A stretch of 8,742 nucleotides of DNA from Pseudomonadota bacterium. GTDB taxonomy: Bacteria > Pseudomonadota > Alphaproteobacteria > Rhizobiales > Xanthobacteraceae. Shown here in pieces: positions 1-6,459 of the stretch. Every line of letters begins with the position of its first letter. Within the stretch, counting starts at the first letter, position 1. The notes beneath the pieces were generated by a model. It had not been told where the DNA came from. It saw only the letters and a list, made by a program, of their open reading frames with translations, and made no database searches. The translations under genes were made by a program, and so were the position numbers. Location: assembly GCA_023390695.1 (NCBI GenBank), contig JAEWCJ010000170.1, positions 1 through 8,742 of the forward strand. Reading direction: 5' to 3'.

Positions 1-1065
1 ATATTTGATGCCGCCGTCGGCGATCACCGGCACGTTGTTTTTGCGCGCCGCCTCGACCGCATCCATGATGGCGGTAAGCTGCGGCACACCGACGCCGGCA
101 ACGATGCGCGTGGTGCAGATCGAGCCCGGGCCGATGCCGACCTTGATCGAATCCGCGCCGGCGTCGATCAGCGCCTTGGTTGCGTCCGCCGTAGCGACGT
201 TACCGGCCACCACCTGCACCTTGTTCGACAGGCGCTTGATACGGCCGACGGCGCCGAGCACATGCTGCGAATGGCCGTGCGCGGTGTCGACGACGACGAG
301 ATCGACGCCGGCGTCGATCAGACGCTCCGTGCGCTCGAAACCCTTGTCGCCGACAGTGGTCGCCGCCGCGACACGCAGCCGTCCCTGTTCGTCCTTGCAG
401 GCATTCGGATTGGCGACCGCCTTTTCGATGTCCTTCACGGTGATCAGGCCGACGCAGCGATAGTCGCCGTCCACCACCAGCAATTTCTCGATGCGGTGCT
501 GATGCAGCAGCTTCTTCGCCTCGTCCTGCCCGACGCCTTCGCGCACGGTGATCAAACGATCCTTGGTCATCAGTTCGGCCACCGGCTGCCGTGGATCGTT
601 GGCGAAGCGCACGTCGCGGTTGGTGAGAATGCCGACCAGCTTGCCGGCCTTGCCGCTACCGCCGCCTTCCACCACCGGAATGCCGGAGATGGAATGCTCG
701 CGCATCAGATCGAGGGCGTCGGCCAGCGTCGCGTTCGGGGCGATGGTGACCGGGTTGACCACCATGCCGGATTCGAACTTCTTGACCTGGCGCACCTGCG
801 CCGCCTGTTCCTCCGGCTCCATGTTGCGATGGATCACGCCGAGACCGCCGGCCTGCGCCATGGCGATCGCCATCCTGAACTCGGTCACCGTATCCATGGC
901 CGACGCCACGATCGGAATATTCAGTAGGATGTCGCGGGTAATGCGGGAGCGGACGTCCACCTCGGAAGGCAGCACATCGGACAGCCCGGGCTGCAGCAGG
1001 ACGTCGTCGAAGGTCAGCGCCTCGCGCGGGGCACTGTTGGAACGGGATTGTGCGGGATTTGCCAT
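1..1065 (-). CDS. guaB: Inosine-5'-monophosphate dehydrogenase (IMPDH), 3' end cut by window edge
   Basis: Cytosolic enzyme that oxidises IMP to XMP with NAD+, the committed step of GMP synthesis. The 355 residues present begin [11 protein letters not shown] and reach the [11 protein letters not shown] signature at about residues 17-27. Two CBS modules follow at about 102-160 and 165-220. The barrel then resumes with [10 protein letters not shown] (257-266), and the catalytic loop GPGSICTTR carries the thioimidate-forming Cys at residue 317. The last readable residues are ADGGIKY, where the window cuts the gene. Bacterial IMPDHs are about 490-500 residues, so roughly 140 C-terminal residues, including the flap, are missing. 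The ATG at 1063-1065 is chosen because it gives the normal short N-terminus before the LTFDD motif; the Shine-Dalgarno is weak (GAG-rich). It lies 105 bp downstream of the XRE gene on the same strand and probably has its own promoter. Identification is very secure. Confidence 0.97.
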   Translation of the reverse strand, partial: MANPAQSRSNSAPREALTFDDVLLQPGLSDVLPSEVDVRSRITRDILLNIPIVASAMDTVTEFRMAIAMAQAGGLGVIHRNMEPEEQAAQVRQVKKFESGMVVNPVTIAPNATLADALDLMREHSISGIPVVEGGGSGKAGKLVGILTNRDVRFANDPRQPVAELMTKDRLITVREGVGQDEAKKLLHQHRIEKLLVVDGDYRCVGLITVKDIEKAVANPNACKDEQGRLRVAAATTVGDKGFERTERLIDAGVDLVVVDTAHGHSQHVLGAVGRIKRLSNKVQVVAGNVATADATKALIDAGADSIKVGIGPGSICTTRIVAGVGVPQLTAIMDAVEAARKNNVPVIADGGIKY

Positions 1066-1083
1066 CGCCAACTCTATCTCAGG

Positions 1084-1115
1084 GATTCCCGGCCGCTCAA
1101 GGGGGCGGCGGAATC
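1084..1115 (-). other. Imperfect hairpin in the guaB upstream region
   Basis: GATTCC plus GCCGC (1084-1089, 1092-1096) pairs with GCGGC plus GGAATC (1105-1115). This makes an 11-bp stem with a 2-nt bulge and an 8-nt loop. It lies about 20 bp before the guaB start codon, between the stop of the XRE gene and guaB. No T-run follows it on the minus strand, so it is not a typical intrinsic terminator. It could be a leader structure, an end for XRE transcripts, or chance in GC-rich DNA. Confidence 0.25.
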
Positions 1116-1170
1116 GGGGTTGGCGTGGGTCGTTAGCATGGGAGCGGACGGCGGGAAAGCGCCAGCATCG

Positions 1171-1959
1171 CTATCCGGCGGCCATCCCGCGGATTATTTC
1201 GCCGGTCTGCGGATCGGCGGGAAAGAAGGCCTCCAGCGCCAGTTCGGCGAGCGTGACTTCGACCGGCGTCCCGAACACGGTCGTGGTGCTGAAGAACGAC
1301 AGGATTCCGCCTTCGGTCACCAGCCGCAGCGGCACCGCCACCCCGGCCAGGTCGGGCTGCGCGGGCCTTGGCGCGGCGGCGGAGACCGCGGGGTAGCCTT
1401 TCAGTTCGTGCAGCAGATCGATCAGCAGCGGATCGGCGGTGATCTCGATCTGGCGGCGCAGCCGCTCCAGGAGATGTGTGCGCCATTCCGTCAGATTGGC
1501 GATGCGCGGCGCCAGCCCTTCGGGATGCAGACTGAGCCGCAGCACATTCACCGGCGGCTTCAGCAGCGGCGCGCAAACGCCCGCGAGCAATGGCGCGACC
1601 GCGGCATTGGCCATGACCATCGTCCAGTGACGGTCGATCGCCAATGCGGGAAATGGTTCATGCCCCTTGAGAACAAGCTCGATGGCGCCGCGCGCCGCCT
1701 GCAACGCCGGATCGTCGAGCGGGCGTTGTGAAAATACCGGCGCGAAGCCGGCTGCAGTCAGCATCACGTTGCGCTCGCGCAGCGGCACGTCGAGACGCTC
1801 GGCCAGCCGCATCACCATCTCGCACGACGGCTGCGCACGGCCGGTTTCCACAAAACTGAGATGGCGCGCGGAAATGTCGGCATCGAGCGCGAGGTCGAGC
1901 TGACTGAGGCGGCGGCGCTGCCGCCATTCCCGCAACTGGGTTCCGTAATTCACTGTCAT
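1171..1959 (-). CDS. XRE-family transcriptional regulator with MmyB-like ligand-binding domain
   Basis: 262-residue DNA-binding regulator. Residues 7-61 form a Cro/CI-type helix-turn-helix: LREWRQRRRLSQ, then an ALDADISARHLSFVETGR stretch holding the recognition helix, then the VMRLAERLDVPL helix. Residues from about 80 to 255 match the C-terminal half of MmyB-type regulators, with the conserved pattern ALAIDRHWTMVMAN, NVLRLSLHPEGLAPRIANL, then an FFSTTTVFGTPVEVTLAELALEAFFPAD end. The family ligand is not generally known. It is divergent from a small membrane-protein gene, and a 17-bp palindrome lies 33 bp before its ATG, which suggests autoregulation together with control of that neighbour. 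The start at 1959 gives a complete HTH right after a short MTVNYG leader. The MmyB family call is firm; the target is inferred. Confidence 0.9.
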   Translation of the reverse strand: MTVNYGTQLREWRQRRRLSQLDLALDADISARHLSFVETGRAQPSCEMVMRLAERLDVPLRERNVMLTAAGFAPVFSQRPLDDPALQAARGAIELVLKGHEPFPALAIDRHWTMVMANAAVAPLLAGVCAPLLKPPVNVLRLSLHPEGLAPRIANLTEWRTHLLERLRRQIEITADPLLIDLLHELKGYPAVSAAAPRPAQPDLAGVAVPLRLVTEGGILSFFSTTTVFGTPVEVTLAELALEAFFPADPQTGEIIRGMAAG

Positions 1960-1992
1960 GCCGGGAGCCTAGCCCAGCCGGCTGCGAATTCC

Positions 1993-2009
1993 ATTACCTG
2001 CGAGGTAAT
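1993..2009. promoter_or_regulatory. Candidate operator: perfect 7-3-7 palindrome
   Basis: ATTACCT-GCG-AGGTAAT is a perfect inverted repeat of 7-bp arms around a 3-bp centre. It extends to 23 bp (1990-2012) with a single mismatched pair. Two-fold symmetry of about 17 bp suits a dimeric HTH repressor. Its place between the divergent ATGs (33 bp from the XRE start, 73 bp from the membrane-protein start) makes it the obvious binding site for the adjacent regulator. I noticed no second copy of the half site AGGTAAT elsewhere in the window. The symmetry is seen directly; the binding protein is inferred. Confidence 0.6.
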
Positions 2010-2072
2010 CGACCGGCGTCTGCAGAGACTGCATGGTCGGCGCACCACGCAATCGGCTGCGTGACCAAAAAT

Positions 2073-2077
2073 GGAGA
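2073..2077 (+). promoter_or_regulatory. Ribosome binding site deciding the membrane-protein start
   Basis: GGAGA lies 5 nt before the ATG at 2083. The upstream in-frame ATG at 2071 overlaps this site and has no purine-rich sequence before it, so 2083 is the better start. Confidence 0.6.
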
Positions 2078-2082
2078 CGCAC

Positions 2083-2487
2083 ATGACCTCTCTCGCACGT
2101 CACACCCTCTTTCCCGCGCTTCTGCGCCGCGCCCTGCTGGCGGATGCGGCGGCCAGCCTTGCGACGGGATTGCTGCTCGTGTTCGGCGGCACCGCGCTGC
2201 ACGCATTGCTCCATCTGCCGGAACGGCTGATGCTTTATGCCGGCCTGAGCCTGCTGCCCTTCGCCGCCCTGGTTGCCTATGTGGCGACGCGCGAGCGGCC
2301 ACATCGCACGGCGATCTGGGCGGTCATCGCCTACAATGCGCTCTGGGCCATCGACAGTCTCGTTCTGCTGGCAAGCGGTCTCGTCACTCCGACCCTCCTG
2401 GGCAGCGCATTCGTCATCGCGCAGGCCTTCGCGGTCGGCGGCTTCGCCATCCTGCAATATGCCGGCTTGAAACAAACCGCCGGCTGA
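2083..2487 (+). CDS. Small four-helix integral membrane protein of unknown function
   Basis: 134 residues starting MTSLARHTLFPALL. Four hydrophobic segments are visible at about residues 17-45, 48-68, 76-98 and 102-126, separated by short polar turns (HLPERLM, TRERPHRT, the D91 region). The tail is short (LKQTAG). No catalytic or metal-binding motif is seen, and there is no cleavable signal peptide. I do not recognise a named family, although small proteins of this layout beside MmyB-type regulators seem familiar in Proteobacteria. It is divergent from the XRE gene and shares its palindrome-containing promoter region, so it is the likely regulated target. A start four codons earlier (2071) is possible but lacks a Shine-Dalgarno. 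Nothing in the sequence shows what it transports or senses, if anything. Confidence 0.8.
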   Translation: MTSLARHTLFPALLRRALLADAAASLATGLLLVFGGTALHALLHLPERLMLYAGLSLLPFAALVAYVATRERPHRTAIWAVIAYNALWAIDSLVLLASGLVTPTLLGSAFVIAQAFAVGGFAILQYAGLKQTAG

Positions 2488-2506
2488 CTTGTTCTCGCCG
2501 CAACAA

Positions 2507-2535
2507 AACGCCCGCCGGTCGATCCGGCGGGCGTT
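2507..2535 (-). terminator. Rho-independent terminator between convergent genes
   Basis: A perfect 12-bp GC-rich stem, AACGCCCGCCGG (2507-2518) with CCGGCGGGCGTT (2524-2535), closes a 5-nt TCGAT loop. Read on the minus strand it is followed by TTTTGTTG, a canonical U-tract, so it ends the Pmp3-like gene whose stop lies 23 bp before it. On the plus strand only TT follows, so it may also halt the membrane-protein transcript, but less efficiently. Confidence 0.85.
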
Positions 2536-2558
2536 CGAATGCCACAGCGGTCGCGCGA

Positions 2559-2816
2559 CTAGTCCGCCTTCCAGCCGGGGGGCGTGCCGTGCTTGCGGAT
2601 CGCGTCCACCAGTTCGCGGTGCTTGCGATCCTCGCGGGTCATGTAGATCGCGATCACCGCATAGGCGGGCGCAATCAGCCAGAGCCACGGCGAGAAGAAC
2701 AGCAGGCCGAGCACCAGGAACACCACAAAAAAGAACGCATTCAGGATGGCGGAAAAAATCTGCCCGTTCAGCAGCAGCGCCAGCGGCGGCAGGAAAACGG
2801 CGAGAATGTAGATCAT
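2559..2816 (-). CDS. Pmp3/YqaE-like small membrane protein
   Basis: 85 residues. The N-terminus MIYILAVFLPPLALLLNG resembles the Pmp3/YqaE (UPF0057) signature, a hydrophobic helix containing LPPL-type prolines. Further hydrophobic stretches follow at about 20-42 and 44-59, including FSPWLWLIAPAYAVIAIY. A charged cytoplasmic-looking tail (TREDRKHRELVDAIRKHGTPPGWKAD) ends the protein. Classical Pmp3 proteins are about 50-55 residues with two helices and are linked to membrane potential and salt stress; this one is longer, with an added polar tail, so the family link is likely but not certain. The ATG at 2814-2816 has a GGGGGA Shine-Dalgarno 9 nt upstream, part of a small hairpin. It appears monocistronic and ends in a strong terminator. 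Confidence 0.8.
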   Translation of the reverse strand: MIYILAVFLPPLALLLNGQIFSAILNAFFFVVFLVLGLLFFSPWLWLIAPAYAVIAIYMTREDRKHRELVDAIRKHGTPPGWKAD

Positions 2817-2971
2817 GTCCGTCAGTCCCCCGGGACTCCCCAGTTGCGTCCAGCACGCCCATCGCGCGCGGCTGTCATGTAGATATCACAGAGCCGTTCG
2901 CAAGATCGCCTCTGTGCGGCCTCCCTTTCGATGCTAAGAGCGCCCGGACAAGCCTCGGCCTCCGGTTCCGC
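2817..2971. promoter_or_regulatory. Divergent intergenic region before the Pmp3-like and MFS genes
   Basis: This 155-bp gap separates two divergent start codons and should hold both promoters. The only structure I can point to is AGTCC-CGGG-GGACT at 2824-2837 (minus strand), a 5-bp stem that includes the Shine-Dalgarno of the Pmp3-like gene. No convincing sigma-70 or EcfG (GGAAC) promoter is visible. Confidence 0.35.
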
Positions 2972-4390
2972 ATGACTCACAAACGTCTCGTCCCGCTGAT
3001 CGTCGCGGTCGCCCTGTTCATGGAAAACATGGACTCGACCGTGATCGCGACCTCGCTGCCGGCGATCGCCGCCGATCTCGGCACGAGTCCGCTGGCGCTC
3101 AAGCTGGCGATGACGTCATATCTGCTGTCGCTGGCGATCTTCATCCCGGCCAGCGGCTGGACCGCCGACCGCTTCGGCGCGCGCACGGTATTCGGTGCCG
3201 CCATCGCCGTCTTCATCGTCGGGTCGATCGGCTGCGCTTTCGCCAATTCGCTGGAGGCCTTTGTCGTCGCCCGCATCGTGCAGGGCATGGGCGGCGCCAT
3301 GATGACGCCGGTCGGCCGGCTGGTGCTGGTGCGCACCATCGACAAACGCGACCTGATCAATGCCATGGCCTGGGTGACGGTGCCGGCCCTGATCGGCCCT
3401 ATCGTCGGCCCGCCGCTCGGCGGCTTCATCACCACCTATACGTCGTGGCACTGGATCTTCATCATCAACGTGCCAATCGGGCTTGTCGGCATTCTTCTTG
3501 TCATCCGCTACATCGATCCGGTGCGCGCCGAGCATGTCGAACCCTTCGACGGCATCGGCATGCTGCTTGCTGGTCTCGGCGTCGCCGGACTGGCCTTCGG
3601 TCTGTCGGTCGCCGGGCTCGACATGCTGCCCTGGTGGATGGTCACCGGGCTGATCGTCGGCGGCGCCTTGTTCATGACCCTGTACATTCTGTACGCGCGC
3701 CGCGTGCCGGCGCCGGTGCTCGATTTCTCGCTGCTGAAAATACCGACCTTCCGCGCCAGCGTGGTCGGCGGCTTCATGTTCCGGCTCGGAATCGGCGCCC
3801 TGCCGTTCCTGTTGCCGCTGATGCTGCAGACCGGCTTCGGCCTCAATCCGCTGCAATCGGGTCTGGTGACCTTCTCGGCGGCGGTGGGCGCGCTCGGCAT
3901 GAAGGCGGTCGCCGCGCGGCTGATCAACCGCCTTGGCTTTCGCTCCATTCTCGTGAGCAATGCCCTGATCGCATCCGTCTTTCTCGCGCTCGGCGCGACC
4001 TTCACGCCGTCGACGCCGATCCTGCTCATCGTCGCCATTCTGCTGGTCGGCGGCTTCTTCCGTTCGCTGCAATTCACCGCCAGCAACACCATCGCCTTTG
4101 CCGATATCGACCAGCGCCGCATGAGCCGCGCCACTGCGTTGACCAGCGTCGGGCAGCAGCTTTCGCTCGCCACCGGTGTTGCGATCGGCGCCTTCGTGGT
4201 CGAGATGACGCTGCGCTGGAAGGGCGAAACGGTCATCACTGCGGCGGATTTCGCACCCGCCTTCGTCGTCATCTCGGTGATTTCGGCGATGTCGGTGTTC
4301 GTCTTCGCGCGCCTGCCCGCAGATGCCGGCGCGGAATTGTCCGGGCGCGTGAGCACCAAAGTCGCGGACAGTTCGGATCAGCGGGTCTAG
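2972..4390 (+). CDS. MFS transporter, DHA2-type drug:H+ antiporter family
   Basis: 472-residue inner-membrane transporter. Helix 1 carries the DHA2 signature around [17 protein letters not shown] (17-33). Motif A is [10 protein letters not shown] (62-71) after helix 2. An [11 protein letters not shown] stretch lies at 101-111. The antiporter motif C is [15 protein letters not shown] (138-152) in helix 5. Further hydrophobic helices follow to about residue 447, with a polar C-tail. These motifs indicate proton-coupled export, typically of drugs or small organics; the substrate cannot be read. The ATG at 2972 is chosen because it sits directly before helix 1. The same frame is open upstream to 2489, but that part is Arg/Ser-rich, antisense to the Pmp3-like gene, and not coding. 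No good Shine-Dalgarno is visible. No membrane-fusion or outer-membrane partner gene lies next to it. Its stop overlaps the stop of rlmE. Confidence 0.92.
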   Translation: MTHKRLVPLIVAVALFMENMDSTVIATSLPAIAADLGTSPLALKLAMTSYLLSLAIFIPASGWTADRFGARTVFGAAIAVFIVGSIGCAFANSLEAFVVARIVQGMGGAMMTPVGRLVLVRTIDKRDLINAMAWVTVPALIGPIVGPPLGGFITTYTSWHWIFIINVPIGLVGILLVIRYIDPVRAEHVEPFDGIGMLLAGLGVAGLAFGLSVAGLDMLPWWMVTGLIVGGALFMTLYILYARRVPAPVLDFSLLKIPTFRASVVGGFMFRLGIGALPFLLPLMLQTGFGLNPLQSGLVTFSAAVGALGMKAVAARLINRLGFRSILVSNALIASVFLALGATFTPSTPILLIVAILLVGGFFRSLQFTASNTIAFADIDQRRMSRATALTSVGQQLSLATGVAIGAFVVEMTLRWKGETVITAADFAPAFVVISVISAMSVFVFARLPADAGAELSGRVSTKVADSSDQRV

Positions 4391-5064
4391 CGGCCGCGGA
4401 AGCCGGTCGCCAGCACGTATAATTCGGCGGAATCCGCGCGCGAGGCCTGCGGCTTCACGTGTTTCACGCTCGTGAAAGAGCGCTTGAGCATCGCGAGCAG
4501 CTCGTTTTCCGTTCCTCCCTGGATCACTTTCGCCAGGAAGACGCCACCTTCCGCTAGGACTTCCGCCGCGAATTCCGCCGCCGCCTCCACCAGCGCCACG
4601 ATGCGCAGATGGTCGGTCTTGCGATGCCCGGTGGTGTTGGCGGCCATGTCGGACAGCACGACGTCGGCCAATCCGCCCAGCTTCTCCTTCAGGATGTCGG
4701 GCGCGGACGGATCGAGAAAATCGAGCTGCATGAAATCGACGCCCGGCACCGGCTCCATCTCCAGCAAATCGATGCCGATCACCTTGCCCCGTCCCTCGGT
4801 CGCACCGACGCGCTTGGCCGCGATCTGGCTCCAGCCGCCGGGCGCGGCGCCGAGATCGACCACGCGGCCGCCGGGCTTCAGGAATCGATGCTTGTCGTCG
4901 ATCTCGATCAGCTTGAACGCCGCGCGCGAGCGGTATCCCTCGCGCTTGGCGCGCGCCACATAGGGATCGTTGATCTGGCGTTCCAGCCAGAGCTTGGAGG
5001 ACAGCGAACGCCGCTTGGCGGTCTTGACGCGCTGCTTGAGGCCGTCCTTGGCGCGGGTGGTCAT
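4387..5064 (-). CDS. rlmE: 23S rRNA (uridine-2552-2'-O)-methyltransferase RlmE (FtsJ/RrmJ)
   Basis: 225-residue cytosolic enzyme that methylates the ribose of U2552 in the 23S A-loop using SAM, late in 50S assembly. The SAM-binding motif [11 protein letters not shown] lies at 68-78, followed by VIGIDLLEM (95-103). The K-D-K-E catalytic tetrad of the FtsJ fold is intact: Lys51 in RAAFKL, Asp139 in VVLSDMAAN, Lys179 in FLAKVIQGG and Glu214 in SAELYVLA. The N-terminus is rich in Lys and Arg ([11 protein letters not shown]), suited to rRNA binding. Length is slightly above the E. coli protein (about 209). It lies 62 bp downstream of the Ppx/GppA gene on the same strand and is probably co-transcribed with it. 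A weak GAGAA lies just before the ATG. It is convergent with the MFS gene, with the two stop codons interlocked. Confidence 0.96.
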   Translation of the reverse strand: MTTRAKDGLKQRVKTAKRRSLSSKLWLERQINDPYVARAKREGYRSRAAFKLIEIDDKHRFLKPGGRVVDLGAAPGGWSQIAAKRVGATEGRGKVIGIDLLEMEPVPGVDFMQLDFLDPSAPDILKEKLGGLADVVLSDMAANTTGHRKTDHLRIVALVEAAAEFAAEVLAEGGVFLAKVIQGGTENELLAMLKRSFTSVKHVKPQASRADSAELYVLATGFRGR

Positions 5065-5126
5065 TTCGTTCTCACATCAGTCGTTGTCTCAATCCCTCCA
5101 AAAGAGGAAGGATCAGAAGAGGCGCT

Positions 5127-6284
5127 TCAATGCGTACCCCACACGCCGTCGGCGCGCATCATCTGCACCAGCATGCCCTCACGCAGACCGCGATCGGCGA
5201 CGCGCAGGCGCGTGCATGGAAATGCCCGGCGGATCGCCTCGAGGATGGCGCAGCCGGCCAGCACGAGGTCGGCGCGCTCGGCGCCGATGCAGGCATTGGC
5301 GACGCGGGCATCGTAATTCATCGCCAGCAGATTCTCGATCACGCCGGTCACCTCGCCGTCGCTCATCCAGCAGCCGTCGACGCGGCGGCGGTCATAACGG
5401 CGCAAGCCGAGATGCACGCCGGCAATGGTCGTGACCGTCCCCGACGTGCCGAGCAGATGGATTTCCCGCGAATCATGCGTGCCGTTCTGCGCGGCAAAGG
5501 GGACGAGCTGATCCCGCACTTCCGCAACCATGCTCTCGAAGATGTCGCGCGTCACTTCGATGCCGCCATGCCGCTCCGCCAGCGTCACCACACCGAGCGG
5601 CAGCGAGATCCAGCTATGCATGTCGGGCGGCGGCGGCCCGCGCCGGGCATCCATCGCGCTGTTGAGCTTCACCAGTTCGGAGGAGCCGCCACCGATATCG
5701 AACAGAATGGCGCCCTCGGCGCCGGGATCGATCAGCGGCGTGCAGCCGGTTGCCGCCAGCAGGGCCTCGGTCTCGCGGTCGACGACTTCGAGCTCGATAC
5801 CGACCTCATCGCGCACCCGCGCCAGGAAATCCTCGCCATTTTCCGCCAGCCGGCAGGCTTCGGTCGCGATCAGCCGGGCACGGGTGACGCCGCGGTTGCG
5901 CATCTTGTCACGGCACACGCCGAGCGCGTCGAGCGCCCGCAGGATGGCGGCTTCGCTCAGCCGCTTCGAGGCGGTGATCCCCTCGCCCAACCGGATAATG
6001 CGGGAAAAGGCGTCGATGACCCGGAAACTGTCATGGGTGGCGCGGGCCACCAGCAGCCGGCAATTGTTGGTGCCGAGATCGAGCGCAGCATAGGTCGGAC
6101 CATAAAGGTCGGTTCCCGCGCCGGACGCAGGAAAACTCGCCTCCCGGCGGCCGTCCGGGGGCGGATTCAGTGTTTCCCGATCCCGCCTGAGACGCAAATT
6201 GTCGACGCTGGCCAGTGACACGCTGTCACCAGCCGCGCGGATGCGCACGGGATCGAGGCCGGAAACCCGGGCCTCGTCGGTCAT
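5127..6284 (-). CDS. Ppx/GppA family phosphatase (exopolyphosphatase / pppGpp phosphohydrolase)
   Basis: 385-residue member of the ASKHA-fold Ppx/GppA family, which removes terminal phosphate from polyphosphate and/or converts pppGpp to ppGpp. The phosphate-1 loop DLGTNNCRLL starts at residue 69. The likely catalytic Glu is Glu142 in ATEACRLA. The second phosphate loop is DIGGGSSEL (196-204), and LGTSGTVTTIAG lies at 278-289. The end, RADLVLAGCAILEAI then RVADRGLREGML, is typical of the family. There is no C-terminal HD-type domain like that of the roughly 500-residue E. coli proteins, so this is the short form. Residues 1-64 are a low-complexity Arg/Asp/Pro-rich extension before the fold; an AGGA about 8 nt upstream of the 6284 ATG supports this start. 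Ppx and GppA activities cannot be separated from sequence. It probably forms an operon with rlmE. Confidence 0.92.
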   Translation of the reverse strand: MTDEARVSGLDPVRIRAAGDSVSLASVDNLRLRRDRETLNPPPDGRREASFPASGAGTDLYGPTYAALDLGTNNCRLLVARATHDSFRVIDAFSRIIRLGEGITASKRLSEAAILRALDALGVCRDKMRNRGVTRARLIATEACRLAENGEDFLARVRDEVGIELEVVDRETEALLAATGCTPLIDPGAEGAILFDIGGGSSELVKLNSAMDARRGPPPPDMHSWISLPLGVVTLAERHGGIEVTRDIFESMVAEVRDQLVPFAAQNGTHDSREIHLLGTSGTVTTIAGVHLGLRRYDRRRVDGCWMSDGEVTGVIENLLAMNYDARVANACIGAERADLVLAGCAILEAIRRAFPCTRLRVADRGLREGMLVQMMRADGVWGTH

Positions 6285-6459
6285 AAATCGCGTCCTGCCG
6301 CAAGCCCTCCGGGGGCGCGGCGTTGATGCCTATAGTTCCCTGAAAGTCTATGAGGGGGGGCCGCCTCTTGCAAGCGATGCGGCACAGCCATACGGGCCGG
6401 TTCCTTGCCGTTCCGGCCTCCCAAAGTTAATTCTGGCTTTATTCTCTGCGAAAGCCCGC
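6285..6459. promoter_or_regulatory. Divergent intergenic region before the Ppx/GppA and molybdenum hydroxylase genes
   Basis: This 175-bp gap lies between divergent ATGs. It contains a G-run (about 6354-6360), a 6-bp inverted repeat GGCCGG/CCGGCC with a 12-nt loop at 6395-6418, and an AT-richer tract at about 6423-6447 just before the plus-strand start. The AT-rich tract is the likeliest promoter -10 area for the plus-strand gene. A TATAGG on the minus strand near 6330 could serve the phosphatase gene. Neither has a clear -35 partner. Confidence 0.35.

Larger units (their letters stand above)
1960..2082. promoter_or_regulatory. Divergent promoter region of the XRE regulator and the small membrane protein
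   Basis: A 123-bp gap between divergent start codons must hold the promoters of both genes. It is less GC-rich than the flanks around 1986-2010. The main visible signal is the palindrome at 1993-2009. No clean -35/-10 pair can be named for either direction. Confidence 0.5.

Noticed and set aside
262..1396. Plus-strand open frames across the guaB region
   Set aside because: They are antisense shadows of guaB and the XRE gene; guaB carries intact IMPDH motifs on the minus strand.
1969..2862. Minus-strand 297-codon frame
   Set aside because: It overlaps two better-supported genes (2083-2487 and 2559-2816), crosses the terminator and the palindrome, and shows no domain.
2489..2971. N-terminal extension of the MFS frame back to 2489
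   Set aside because: The extra 161 codons are Arg/Ser/Pro-rich, overlap the terminator and the whole Pmp3-like gene, and have no family similarity; the transporter begins at 2972, directly before helix 1.
3116..4072. Minus-strand 318-codon frame rich in Asp, His, Gln and Arg
   Set aside because: It is antisense to the MFS transporter; its low-complexity charged composition mirrors hydrophobic codons on the other strand.
5130..6218. Plus-strand 362-codon open frame
   Set aside because: It is antisense to the Ppx/GppA gene and shows no recognisable domain; the real gene carries every family motif.
6354..6418. G-run and GGCCGG/CCGGCC inverted repeat as a terminator or regulatory RNA
   Set aside because: The stem is only 6 bp with a 12-nt loop and no T-run, and both flanking genes are transcribed away from it.
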